Below, piece after piece: positions 25,594 to 33,402 of a stretch of DNA of 64,000 bases. Under the pieces are notes generated by a model. It was not told the origin of the DNA and did not search any database. It saw nothing but the letters and a program-made list of their open reading frames with translations. The translations under genes and the position numbers were made by a program. The number at the start of each line of letters is the position of its first letter. The stretch's first letter is position 1. Origin of the DNA: Oscillospiraceae bacterium (GTDB lineage Bacteria > Bacillota > Clostridia > Oscillospirales > Ruminococcaceae); assembly GCA_017468365.1 (NCBI GenBank), contig JAFUIS010000018.1, forward strand, positions 158,895 to 222,894. The letters run 5' to 3'.

Positions 25594-26176
25594 ATATGGC
25601 TTTTATCGCGATTTCAAGCGCTTTTGCAATGGTTTCGAGTTCCATGCTGGGTTTGTCCGTCGTCTGTTCCGGAATAAAAGGAACGTGGATGAAACAGGCC
25701 TTTGTTCCGGTGTTTTTAAAACGGTGAAGAACGGAATAGATAAGGTCATTGCAGACGTAGGTGCCCGCGGAATAGGAAACGGAAGAAGTGATTTCGGCTT
25801 CGGAAACGGCGGCGGTCATTTTTCTGACCGGAAGGGTGGAAAAATATGCGTTTTCGCCGCCTTCGATTACGGGAACGTCTTTTGGCTGGTTGCCTTCGTT
25901 ATCCGGAATGGAGGCGAAGCGAAGGTTGACGGCAACCATTTCGGGGGTCACACCGGTTCTTCCGCCTGCCTGACCGACGCAGATAACGGCATCGGCGTTC
26001 ATTTCTTCGGCTTTTTCGATAACGGTATCCGCGGCTTTTCCGAACACGACGGGAACCTCGATTTTTGTGAGAGAAAAATCGCCGATTTCATCGGGAAGGA
26101 GTTTTACCGCCTCCCAGGATGGATTGATTTTTTCTCCGCCGAAGGGTTCAAAACCGGTTATAAGAAGCTTTTTCAA
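25592..26176 (-). CDS. pcp: Pyroglutamyl-peptidase I
   Basis: Cysteine peptidase of about 194 residues that removes N-terminal pyroglutamate. The start (M)KKLLITGFEPFGGEKINPSWE is the family N-terminus. The catalytic Glu lies in the TPEMVAVNLR region, the Cys in GTYVCNDLIY and the His in CFIHVPFIPEQ. I prefer the TTG at 26176 with GGCGGTG upstream over the GTG at 26185, because the family starts with MK(K/I)LLITGF. Confidence 0.92.
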   Translation of the reverse strand: MKKLLITGFEPFGGEKINPSWEAVKLLPDEIGDFSLTKIEVPVVFGKAADTVIEKAEEMNADAVICVGQAGGRTGVTPEMVAVNLRFASIPDNEGNQPKDVPVIEGGENAYFSTLPVRKMTAAVSEAEITSSVSYSAGTYVCNDLIYSVLHRFKNTGTKACFIHVPFIPEQTTDKPSMELETIAKALEIAIKAI

Positions 26177-26231
26177 AAATATCACCGCCGTAAAAAATTA
26201 TGAATATATATTACCACAACGGCGGAAAATA

Positions 26232-27002
26232 TCAAAACTGTTTTTTGATTTTTTGAAGAGCGCCTTTTTCAAGGCGGGAAACCTGCGCCTGGCTGATTCC
26301 GATTTGTGAGGCAACGTCGGTCTGGGTCTTTCCGTCAAAAAAGCGCATGGCGAGAATGTGTTTTTCCCTTGGAGAAAGGATCTTGAGTGCTTCCTTGAGC
26401 GAAATTTCTTCTATCCAGCCGGAGTCGGAATTTTTGTCGCTTATCTGATCCATCATGAAGATAGTATCGCCGGAATCGGAATAGACCGGTTCATAAAGCG
26501 ATATGGGTTCCACCACCGCTTCAAGAGCGATAACAACGCGGCTTTTTGGCATTTTGAGAATCTGGGCTATTTCTTCCGCTTTGGGTTCGCGTCCGTGCTC
26601 ATTGATGAAATTTTCTTTCACCTGCATGGCGCGGTAAGCGATATCGCGCATTGAGCGGCTGACTCTTACAGAGTTGGAATCGCGTAAAAATCGCCTTATT
26701 TCACCGATTATCATCGGAACGCCGTAGGTTGAAAAACGTACGTCAAGGTTTGGGTCAAAGTTGTCGATTGCCTTGATAAGGCCGATGCAGCCCACCTGAA
26801 AAAGGTCGTCAGGCGGTTCGCCGCGGCCGGTAAATTTTTGGACGACGCTTAAAACAAGGCGAAGATTTCCGTTTATCATCTTTTCGCGGGCGAATTTGTC
26901 ACCGCTTTTTGCGAGCTTGAGGAGCTCGTTTTTTTCGCTTTCTTTGAGCACAGGAAGCTTAGCCGTGTTGATTCCGCATATCTCTACTTTTCCGTAATAC
27001 AT
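26232..27002 (-). CDS. sigG: Sporulation sigma factor SigG
   Basis: RNA polymerase sigma factor of 256 residues, which drives late forespore genes. Its N-terminus YYGKVEICGINTAKLPVL is diagnostic of SigG. Region 2 has DLFQVGCIGLIKAIDNFDP and RFSTYGVPMIIGEIRRFLRD; region 4 has SQIGISQAQVSRLEKGALQKI. Presence supports a spore-forming host. It is followed on the chromosome by the divergent ymxH gene, a common clostridial neighbour. Confidence 0.95.
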   Translation of the reverse strand: MYYGKVEICGINTAKLPVLKESEKNELLKLAKSGDKFAREKMINGNLRLVLSVVQKFTGRGEPPDDLFQVGCIGLIKAIDNFDPNLDVRFSTYGVPMIIGEIRRFLRDSNSVRVSRSMRDIAYRAMQVKENFINEHGREPKAEEIAQILKMPKSRVVIALEAVVEPISLYEPVYSDSGDTIFMMDQISDKNSDSGWIEEISLKEALKILSPREKHILAMRFFDGKTQTDVASQIGISQAQVSRLEKGALQKIKKQF

Positions 27003-27050
27003 ATCAAAATTCCCCGTTCGGTTTGTTTTTTTGCAAGGGTAATCATTGGC

Positions 27051-27113
27051 TTTTGAGCACGGATATATTCATTTGAGCACGGAAGAAAAAAACGGTAAAT
27101 TTTTGAGCACGGA
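27051..27113 (+). repeat. Three direct repeats of TTTGAGCACGGA, spaced 20 and 30 bp
   Basis: Copies are at 27052-27063, 27072-27083 and 27102-27113. Start-to-start distances of 20 and 30 bp are close to two and three helical turns, so all three face one side of the DNA. They lie between divergent sigG and ymxH and each contains the heptamer TGAGCAC that is common elsewhere in the window. Confidence 0.75.
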
Positions 27114-27168
27114 CAGGCAGAAAAAGGCAGGATTTTGCATAGATTTTTTTCGAAAGGGGAATGATACT

Positions 27169-27468
27169 ATGCGAACGACGCTTGAGGAATTGCGGCAAAA
27201 AGAAGTGGTGAACCTTGAGGACGGGTGCTGTTTCGGATTCGTTGACGACGTGATGATAGATACGGAAACGAGAAAAGTTTTTGCGGTCACGGTGCGAAAA
27301 AAGACGGGAATTTTCGGATTTTTCGGAAGGGGAGAGGAGCTTTCGGTAAGCTGGGACGAAATTGAAACAATAGGAAAGGACACCGTTCTTGTGAAAACGA
27401 AGGCGAAATTCAAAAGTTTTGAAAGAAAGGAAAATATTTTTCAAAAAATTTTAGATATTTTCTTATAA
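27169..27468 (+). CDS. YlmC/YmxH family PRC-barrel sporulation protein
   Basis: Protein of 99 residues with a PRC-barrel fold. TTLEELRQKEVVNLEDGCCFGFVDDV is the YlmC/YmxH N-terminus and GIFGFFGRGEELSVSWDEIETIGKDT-like sequence (residues 47-72) completes it. Family members are sporulation-linked with unknown action. The ATG at 27169 has GAAAGGGG 8 bases upstream; an earlier frame start at 27046 crosses the repeat block and is rejected. Confidence 0.85.
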   Translation: MRTTLEELRQKEVVNLEDGCCFGFVDDVMIDTETRKVFAVTVRKKTGIFGFFGRGEELSVSWDEIETIGKDTVLVKTKAKFKSFERKENIFQKILDIFL

Positions 27469-27484
27469 TATATAGCAAAAACGG

Positions 27485-27513
27485 TTGCAAAGCGGCCGTT
27501 TTAGTGTTATAAT
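27485..27513 (+). promoter_or_regulatory. rpsB promoter
   Basis: TTGCAA (27485-27490), 17 bases, TATAAT (27508-27513); the transcript would start near 27519, giving a leader of about 140 bases. Confidence 0.65.
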
Positions 27514-27518
27514 CTAAT

Positions 27519-27658
27519 GGCTGGAAGACTGTACGCTAGAAGTGCGTCTTCTTAAAAGCACACACACTCCACAATCCTGTCGGTCGTTGACCGGAAAAAA
27601 TTCCGGTTGCCGCCGGGAAATGACTGGAGTGGAGGTAATAACAAGGAGGAAAAAATTA
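27519..27658 (+). promoter_or_regulatory. Structured 5' leader of rpsB-tsf, candidate S2 autoregulatory RNA
   Basis: The 140-base leader contains several hairpins: GAAGAC (27524-27529) with GTCTTC (27546-27551), CGGTC-GTT-GACCG (27581-27593), and CCGGAA with TTCCGG (27591-27606). The last two overlap and cannot form together. ACTCCA and TGGAGT may close the structure next to the ribosome site. This is the layout of ribosomal-protein autoregulation; the ligand is inferred. Confidence 0.5.
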
Positions 27659-28381
27659 ATGTCCGTAGTATCTATGAAACAGCTGCTTGAAGCTGGTGTA
27701 CACTTTGGTCACCAGACCCGCCGCTGGAACCCCAAAATGGCTCCGTATATCTTCACCGAAAGAAACGGAATCTACATCATCGACCTTCAGAAAACCGTTA
27801 AAAAAATCGAGGAAGCTTATGCTTTCGTAAACGAAGTTTCTGCAGAAGGCAAATCCGTTCTTTTTGTCGGCACCAAAAAACAGGCTGCTGACTCTGTTCG
27901 TGAAGAAGCTGAAAGAGCAGGCGCTTACTTCGTAAACGCTCGTTGGCTCGGCGGTATGCTCACCAACTTCAAGACCATCAGAAGAAGAATCGCTCGTCTT
28001 CAGCAGCTCCGTAAAATGGAGGAAGACGGCACTTTCGACCGCCTTACCAAAAAAGAGGCAACCAAACTCACTCTCGAAATCGAGAAACTTGAGAAATTCC
28101 TCGGCGGTATCGAAGATATGACCGAGCTCCCCGGCGCTCTCTTCATTGTTGACTCCAGAAAAGAGAAAATCGCCGTTGCAGAAGCAAAAAAACTCGGTAT
28201 TCCGATCGTAGCTATTGTTGACACTAACTGCGACCCCGACGACGTTGACTACGTAATTCCCGGCAACGATGACGCTATCCGCGCTGTAAAACTTATCGCT
28301 GGTACCATCGCTGACGCAATTATCGAAGGCAAACAGGGTGAACAGAATACTCCTGAAGAATCTGAAGAGGAGGCAGAATAA
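27659..28381 (+). CDS. rpsB: 30S ribosomal protein S2
   Basis: Ribosomal protein of 240 residues. [20 protein letters not shown] is the S2 N-terminus, with [16 protein letters not shown] and [14 protein letters not shown] in the middle and [20 protein letters not shown] near the end. The C-terminal tail is acidic. The ATG at 27659 follows AAGGAGG; the frame extension back to 27542 runs through the leader and is not coding. It pairs with tsf, 1 base downstream of its stop. Confidence 0.97.
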   Translation: MSVVSMKQLLEAGVHFGHQTRRWNPKMAPYIFTERNGIYIIDLQKTVKKIEEAYAFVNEVSAEGKSVLFVGTKKQAADSVREEAERAGAYFVNARWLGGMLTNFKTIRRRIARLQQLRKMEEDGTFDRLTKKEATKLTLEIEKLEKFLGGIEDMTELPGALFIVDSRKEKIAVAEAKKLGIPIVAIVDTNCDPDDVDYVIPGNDDAIRAVKLIAGTIADAIIEGKQGEQNTPEESEEEAE

Positions 28382-28382
28382 T

Positions 28383-29303
28383 ATGCCCTTTACCGCTCAA
28401 GACGTTAAAACTCTCCGTGAGATGACCGAATGCGGAATGCTCGACTGCAAAAAAGCACTTATCGAAACCGATGGTGATATGGAAAAAGCAGTAGAGTTCC
28501 TTCGCGAAAAAGGCCTTGCATCCGTTGCTAAAAAAGCAGGCAGAATTGCTGCAGAAGGTCTTGTTCTTGCATTTACCGATTCCGAAAAGAAAGTTTCCGT
28601 TGCTATCGAAGTTAACTCCGAAACCGACTTTGTTTCCAAAAACGAAGATTTCCGTGAATTTGTAAAACTTGCAGGACAGGCTGTCATCGACAACGATCCT
28701 GCTGACGTTGAAGCTCTTCTCGCATGTGTTGTTGACGGCAAAACCGTTGAAGAACACCTTCAGGACAGACAGCTTAAGATCCGTGAGAACCTTAAAGTTC
28801 GCCGTTTCGTTCGTTACGAAGGCGATGTCGCAACCTATGTTCACGGCGGCGGCACCATCGGCGTAATGGTAAAATTTGCAACTGACGTTGCAGATAAAGA
28901 GGGCTTTGCTGAATACGGCAAAGACGTTGCTATGCAGGTCGCTGCAGCAAACCCCGGTTACATCTGCGAACACTGCGTTCCTGCAGAAGTTATTGCTCAT
29001 GAGAAAGAGATCCTCTTTGCTCAGATCAGCAACGACGAAAAACTTGCAAACAAACCCGATGCAGTTAAAGAAAAAATGGTTGAAGGCAGAATCGGCAAAT
29101 TCTATAAAGAAAACTGCCTCATGAACCAGGAATTCGTTAAAGACCCCGACCTCGACATCAAAGGCTACACTGAAAAAGTTGCCAAAGAACTCGGCGGCTC
29201 CATCAAAATCGCTGAATTCGTTCGTATGGAAAAAGGCGAAGGCATCGAGAAAAAACAGGAAAACTTCGCAGACGAAGTTGCCAAACAGATGGCAGGCAAA
29301 TAA
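28383..29303 (+). CDS. tsf: Elongation factor Ts
   Basis: Nucleotide exchange factor for EF-Tu, 306 residues. It starts with FTAQDVKTLREMTECGMLDC, the conserved EF-Ts N-terminal domain, followed by KKAGRIAAEGLV and VEVNSETDFVS-like IEVNSETDFVSKNEDF. VAAANPGYI precedes the dimerisation part. It is co-transcribed with rpsB. Codon choice is strongly biased, as expected for a highly expressed gene. Confidence 0.96.
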   Translation: MPFTAQDVKTLREMTECGMLDCKKALIETDGDMEKAVEFLREKGLASVAKKAGRIAAEGLVLAFTDSEKKVSVAIEVNSETDFVSKNEDFREFVKLAGQAVIDNDPADVEALLACVVDGKTVEEHLQDRQLKIRENLKVRRFVRYEGDVATYVHGGGTIGVMVKFATDVADKEGFAEYGKDVAMQVAAANPGYICEHCVPAEVIAHEKEILFAQISNDEKLANKPDAVKEKMVEGRIGKFYKENCLMNQEFVKDPDLDIKGYTEKVAKELGGSIKIAEFVRMEKGEGIEKKQENFADEVAKQMAGK

Positions 29304-29329
29304 TTCAATTTTGAATTAGTGCGTTATGA

Positions 29330-29368
29330 CAGAAGAATATAAGTTGTATAATGATTTATATTCTTCTG
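29330..29368 (+). terminator. Imperfect terminator after tsf (13-bp AT-rich hairpin)
   Basis: CAGAAGAATATAA (29330-29342) pairs with TTATATTCTTCTG (29356-29368) around a 13-base loop. The following T tract (GATTTTATT) is weak. The loop itself holds TATAAT (29347-29352), so it may instead carry the promoter of the next gene. Confidence 0.45.
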
Positions 29369-29417
29369 GATTTTATTAAAGCGTAAATTGCAGAAAATTA
29401 CAGGGAGGTGCATTCAT

Positions 29418-30773
29418 ATGAGTTTAGTCGAAACCGTAAAGAATGCCGGTATAGTCGGTGCGGGCGGCGCAGGTTTTCCTACCCATGTAAAACTGAACGC
29501 TAAATCCGAGTACTTCATTGTCAACGCAGCAGAGTGTGAGCCTCTTATCGAAACCGATAAGTTCCTTATGCGTACCAGAGCTGCAGACCTTGTAAAAGGT
29601 GTTGACATGATCGCAAAAGAACTCGGCGCTGACAAAAAGTACATAGCTCTTAAAGCAGCATATAAAACCGAAATTGCTGCTCTTGAAGCTGCTATTGCTG
29701 AAGCCGGAAGCGACATCAAACTCCACAAAATGGGCTATTTTTACCCGGCTGGTGACGAGCAGGTAATCGTTTGCGAAATCACCGGTAAATCTGTTCCTGA
29801 AAGAGGAATTCCGCTTATGGTCGGCGCAGTAGTCGACAACGTCGGTACCGTTCTCAACATCGTTGATGCTTTTGAGGGCAAACCTGTTACCGACAAATTC
29901 CTCAGCGTTGTAGGTGAAGTAAAACATCCTGTTATGCTTTCCGTACCGCTCGGAACTTCTGTTCGTGCTTGCGTTGAAGCAGCAAACCCCACCATTTCCA
30001 ACTATGCAGTAATCATGGGCGGACCTATGATGGGCGGCGTACATGATGACGAAGAAGATATCGATAAACTTGTTATCACCAAAACCGACGGTAACATCAT
30101 CGTTCTTCCCAAAGATCATCACCTCGTAAGATGGGCACACCTCAAATCCGAGTCCATGAAGAACAGAGCAAAATCCAGCTGCATCCAGTGCCGTATGTGC
30201 ACCGATAACTGCCCCAGATATCAGATCGGTCACGATATTGAACCCCATAAGGTTATGAGAAATCTTTACAGGGTCAACATGATCACTGACAATGACGAAT
30301 TCCTTCGCGTATTCGGAAATGCAATGAACTGCTGCGAATGCGGCGCTTGCGAACTCTTCTCCTGCCCGATGCATCTTGCTCCCAGAAAAGCAAACGTTTA
30401 TATCAAGAACGAGCTTCGTGCAAGAGGAATCGACGTTCCCAAGAACATGGAACCCGTTGCAAGACCTGAACGTGAGATCAGAAAGATCCCGACCAACCGT
30501 CTTGCTGCACGTCTTGACCTTTCCAAATACTATGGCAAACATCTTCTTACCGATGAACCTATCGTTCTTGAACCCGAGACTGTTGAGATTCCTCTTAAAC
30601 AGCACATCGGCGCTCCTTCCACCGCTGTTGTTGCAGTTGGCGACAAAGTTAAGAAGGGCGACATCATCGGCCAGATGGACGACGGCAAACTCGGCGCAAA
30701 TGTTTATGCAAGCTTTGACGGCGAAGTAATCGCTGTTGCAGACAGAGTAGTAATTAGGAGGGAGAGCAAATGA
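29418..30773 (+). CDS. PduS-like/RnfC-like flavin and Fe-S oxidoreductase
   Basis: Cytosolic redox protein of 451 residues related to PduS, the cobalamin reductase of propanediol microcompartments, and to RnfC. The N-terminal GIVGAGGAGFPTHVKL and NAAECEPLIETDK are the FMN/NAD-binding features. Two ferredoxin-type motifs follow: Cys255, 258, 261, 265 (CIQCRMCTDNC) and Cys305, 308, 311, 316 (CCECGACELFSC). The C-terminal part with HIGAPSTAVVAVGDKVKKGD is a biotinyl/SLBB-like end. A GGGAGG site precedes the ATG at 29418. Its stop overlaps the PduT-like gene, so the two are coupled. Confidence 0.85.
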   Translation: MSLVETVKNAGIVGAGGAGFPTHVKLNAKSEYFIVNAAECEPLIETDKFLMRTRAADLVKGVDMIAKELGADKKYIALKAAYKTEIAALEAAIAEAGSDIKLHKMGYFYPAGDEQVIVCEITGKSVPERGIPLMVGAVVDNVGTVLNIVDAFEGKPVTDKFLSVVGEVKHPVMLSVPLGTSVRACVEAANPTISNYAVIMGGPMMGGVHDDEEDIDKLVITKTDGNIIVLPKDHHLVRWAHLKSESMKNRAKSSCIQCRMCTDNCPRYQIGHDIEPHKVMRNLYRVNMITDNDEFLRVFGNAMNCCECGACELFSCPMHLAPRKANVYIKNELRARGIDVPKNMEPVARPEREIRKIPTNRLAARLDLSKYYGKHLLTDEPIVLEPETVEIPLKQHIGAPSTAVVAVGDKVKKGDIIGQMDDGKLGANVYASFDGEVIAVADRVVIRRESK

Positions 30774-31318
30774 TCCAGACTATCGGAATGCTTGAATTTA
30801 ATAGCATTGCAAAAGGTATCGAAACCTGTGATGTAATGCTCAAAGCAGCAGAAGTTTCCCTTATCAGAACTTCTACTGTATGCCCCGGCAAATATATCAT
30901 CATCATCACCGGTGACACCGGTTCTGTTAAAGCCTCCATTCTTGCTGGCGAAATGAACGGCGGAAACTGCGTTGTTGACAAGATGATCATCCAGAACGTA
31001 CATCCTCAGCTTATTCCCGCACTTAGCGGCACCGCACAGGTCGTCAAAGGCGACGCAATCGGCGCAATGGAATTCTACAGCATCACTTCTGCTATCAAAG
31101 CAGCTGATGTTGCTGCAAAAGCTGCACAGATCAGCCTCGTAGGAATCACCATGGGATACGCTGTCGGCGGTAAAGGTATCGTAACCCTTACCGGTGACGT
31201 AGGCGCAGTAAGAGCTGCAGTTGCTGCAGGTATTGAAGAAGCAACCCGCATGGACCTTTATATCGGTTCCACTGTTATTCCGAAATACGCACCCGAACTT
31301 TTCGATTCTCTTATGTAA
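30770..31318 (+). CDS. PduT-like trimeric microcompartment shell protein with Fe-S cysteine
   Basis: Tandem BMC-domain protein of 182 residues. Domain one (about 1-90) starts IGMLEFNSIAKGIETCDVML, domain two (about 95-182) starts AIGAMEFYSITSAIKAADVAAK. Overall it follows PduT, whose trimer holds one 4Fe-4S cluster on its axis through Cys38. Here Cys38 is present in TVCPGKY. PduT works with PduS, which is the gene immediately upstream and overlapping. No other shell, enzyme or vitamin B12 gene is in the window. A strong terminator follows. Confidence 0.87.
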   Translation: MIQTIGMLEFNSIAKGIETCDVMLKAAEVSLIRTSTVCPGKYIIIITGDTGSVKASILAGEMNGGNCVVDKMIIQNVHPQLIPALSGTAQVVKGDAIGAMEFYSITSAIKAADVAAKAAQISLVGITMGYAVGGKGIVTLTGDVGAVRAAVAAGIEEATRMDLYIGSTVIPKYAPELFDSLM

Positions 31319-31341
31319 TAGCTGCGTTACAAATAAAAATT

Positions 31342-31372
31342 ACACCCTGCCTTTCGGCAGGGTGTTTTTTTA
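31342..31372 (+). terminator. Terminator of the PduS/PduT-like operon
   Basis: ACACCCTGC with GCAGGGTGT around CTTTCG, then seven T. A closely similar 33-bp copy occurs exactly 510 bp downstream. Confidence 0.88.
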
Positions 31373-31379
31373 TATATAA
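31347..31379 (+). repeat. 33-bp near-direct repeat, left copy (terminator)
   Basis: Begins CTGCCTTTC, ends GGTGTTTTTTTATATATAA, and differs from the right copy at only four central positions. Confidence 0.8.
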
Positions 31380-31387
31380 ATTGATGA

Positions 31388-31726
31388 TTATCCGTATTGT
31401 GCCTCGGTCAGCGGCTGATCCCAACAGATCGTTCCGTTTAAAGAAGCGGCAAGTTCGTTTGCAACATCCTGAACCTGTGCCAAACACTGTTCATCGCGTT
31501 TCCTGGAACGGCGGCCTTTTGTGGAAATCAATTCTTTTAAACCGCAGGCATCATAACTGATTGCAAAATCTTCTTTATCAACATGCGGGAAGAAAGAAAC
31601 TCCGACTTCATAGCGAACGTTTCCCTCTCCGCTTTCTACGTTCAGCCAAACCAATGCACCGTGGCGGTCAACTTCATTAAAGGTGCATGATGCGGAAAAA
31701 TACTGTTTATAAATATCAATATTCAT
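31388..31726 (-). CDS. Hypothetical protein, orphan gene between duplicated terminators
   Basis: Protein of 112 residues, mixed alpha/beta by eye, with no signal peptide or membrane helix. Visible phrases are FSASCTFNEVDRHGALVWLN and ISTKGRRSRKRDEQC. I do not recognise it. The ATG at 31726 has AGGAGA upstream; the longer frame from 31771 is less likely. It lies alone on the reverse strand between two forward operons and two copies of a 33-bp repeat, which suggests a separate origin. Confidence 0.65.
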   Translation of the reverse strand: MNIDIYKQYFSASCTFNEVDRHGALVWLNVESGEGNVRYEVGVSFFPHVDKEDFAISYDACGLKELISTKGRRSRKRDEQCLAQVQDVANELAASLNGTICWDQPLTEAQYG

Positions 31727-31856
31727 GTTCTGTCTCTCCTGATATTGTTTGATAAACACATTATAACACATATAAAAAGAAAACGTCTACCCGAGTGTTG
31801 ATTTTATCTGATCATGTCGGCGGGATAAAATAAAACAGAAAAGGTTTTAAAGAAAA

Positions 31857-31889
31857 CTGCCTTTCTGAAAGGTGTTTTTTTATATATAA
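31857..31889 (+). repeat. 33-bp near-direct repeat, right copy
   Basis: The copy keeps the hairpin (CCTTT/AAAGG) and the seven-T tail although its stem bases differ. The gap 31727-32026 otherwise holds only the pyrH promoter and an unassigned stretch. Confidence 0.75.
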
Positions 31890-31938
31890 TAGGAAATATA
31901 ACATAAATAAAATGTGAGCAAAAATCATGTTTTTAATC

Positions 31939-31967
31939 TTTACATCTGTTCTTTATTATAGTAAAAT
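31939..31967 (+). promoter_or_regulatory. pyrH operon promoter
   Basis: TTTACA (31939-31944), 17 bases, TAAAAT (31962-31967), about 55 bases ahead of pyrH. It probably serves the whole pyrH-to-polC series. Confidence 0.6.
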
Positions 31968-32026
31968 AATATAGAATAGGGAGAGGAATAAGCTTCTTCC
32001 TGCTAAGACGATTGGAGCGATTTGAC

Positions 32027-32734
32027 ATGGGACTTAAATATAAGAGGGTGCTTATAAAAATCAGCGGCGAGGCTCTTGCGGGACCCAAAGGAGTAGGCCT
32101 TGATTTTAACATTATCACCCCCATTTGCGAAAGCATCAAAAAATGCGTCGAACTTGGTGCAGAAGTAGCCATTGTTGTTGGCGGCGGAAACTTTTGGAGA
32201 GGCCGTTCCAGCGGAAAAATGGACAGGACCAGGGCGGACCATATGGGAATGCTTGCAACCATTATCAATGCCATCGCAGTAGGTGATACTCTTGAACAGC
32301 TTGGCGTCAACGCCAGAGTTCAGACCGCAATTTCCATGCCTGAAATTGCAGAGCTTTTTATTAAAGGAAGGGCCACCAGGCACCTTGAAAAAGGCCGCGT
32401 TGTTATCTTCGGCGGCGGTATAGGAAGACCTTGCTTCTCTACCGATACCGCAAGCGCTCTCAGGGCGGTCGAAATCAACGCAGACATCTTCTTTAAAGCA
32501 ACTATGGTCGACGGTGTTTATGACAAAGACCCCCACAAATTTGAAGATGCAAAACGCTATGACACCCTTACTTTCAAAGAGGTTCTTTCCAAAGAACTTG
32601 GAGTCATGGACGCAACTTCCGCAGCACTTTGCCGCGACAACAATATGCCCGTTCTTGTTTTCAGCCTTGATGATCCGGACAACATCGTAAGAGCTATCAG
32701 AGGTGAAAACATCGGTACTGTTGTTACCGGCTGA
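32027..32734 (+). CDS. pyrH: UMP kinase
   Basis: Hexameric UMP kinase of 235 residues making [23 protein letters not shown] is the amino-acid kinase N-terminus; [28 protein letters not shown] and [10 protein letters not shown] follow the family. The ATG at 32027 has GGAG 9 bases upstream; a TTG at 32012 is an alternative that has no ribosome site. It heads the pyrH-frr-uppS-cdsA-dxr-rseP-ispG-polC run. Confidence 0.96.
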   Translation: MGLKYKRVLIKISGEALAGPKGVGLDFNIITPICESIKKCVELGAEVAIVVGGGNFWRGRSSGKMDRTRADHMGMLATIINAIAVGDTLEQLGVNARVQTAISMPEIAELFIKGRATRHLEKGRVVIFGGGIGRPCFSTDTASALRAVEINADIFFKATMVDGVYDKDPHKFEDAKRYDTLTFKEVLSKELGVMDATSAALCRDNNMPVLVFSLDDPDNIVRAIRGENIGTVVTG

Positions 32735-32829
32735 GTTTCCAGACGTTAATTTTTGGCCGAAAGGGAAAAGGGTGAAATTTCCCGGGAAAACGGCTTTATA
32801 ATATCAATTCACCCAAAAAGGAGGACATT

Positions 32830-33384
32830 ATGAGAGAACAGCTTATTCCCTATAGTGAAAAAATGGAGAAAACCATTAATGTGCTTGCAAGTGACTTCGG
32901 TTCCATTCGCGCAGGCCGCGCAAACCCCGGCGTACTTGACAGAGTAAGTGTTGAATACTATGGTTCCATGACCCCCGTCAACCAGGTTGCTGCTGTTTCT
33001 GTTTCCGAAGCAAGAATTCTTGTTATTCAGCCCTGGGACAGAAGCTGCCTTAAAGCTATTGAAAAAGCTATCAACGCTTCCGATATCGGTATTCCGCCTC
33101 AGAACGACGGTATTTGCATCAGACTCGTTTTCCCGCCTCTTACCGAGGAAAGACGTAAAGACCTTTGCAAGACCGTTGCAAAACATTCTGAAGAAGCAAA
33201 AGTAAACATTCGCAACCACAGACGCGAAGCAAACGACTTCTGCAAAAAACAGCTTAAAGATAAGATCATCACCGAGGACGACCTTAAAGATCTTGAAAAA
33301 GATATTCAGAAACTCACCGATGATTTTATTGCAAAAATCGAAAAGATGGCTGCAGAAAAAGAAAAAGAGATCATGGAGATCTGA
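32830..33384 (+). CDS. frr: Ribosome recycling factor
   Basis: Protein of 184 residues that splits the post-termination ribosome with EF-G. IRAGRANPGVLDRVSVEYYG and TPVNQVAAVSVSEARILVIQPW are the conserved domains I and II. LVKTVAKHSEEAKVNIRN-like sequence (KTVAKHSEEAKVNIRNHRR) follows. A strong AAAAGGAGG site precedes it. Confidence 0.97.
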   Translation: MREQLIPYSEKMEKTINVLASDFGSIRAGRANPGVLDRVSVEYYGSMTPVNQVAAVSVSEARILVIQPWDRSCLKAIEKAINASDIGIPPQNDGICIRLVFPPLTEERRKDLCKTVAKHSEEAKVNIRNHRREANDFCKKQLKDKIITEDDLKDLEKDIQKLTDDFIAKIEKMAAEKEKEIMEI

Positions 33385-33402
33385 TTTAACGGAGGTGCCG
33401 AT

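Noticed and set aside
27136-27169. SigG-type promoter (TGCATA ... GATACTA) before ymxH
   Set aside because: The spacing is 21 bases and the -10-like element overlaps the start codon.
27542-27658. N-terminal extension of rpsB
   Set aside because: Lies in the structured leader and is absent from S2 proteins; the ATG at 27659 has a strong ribosome site.
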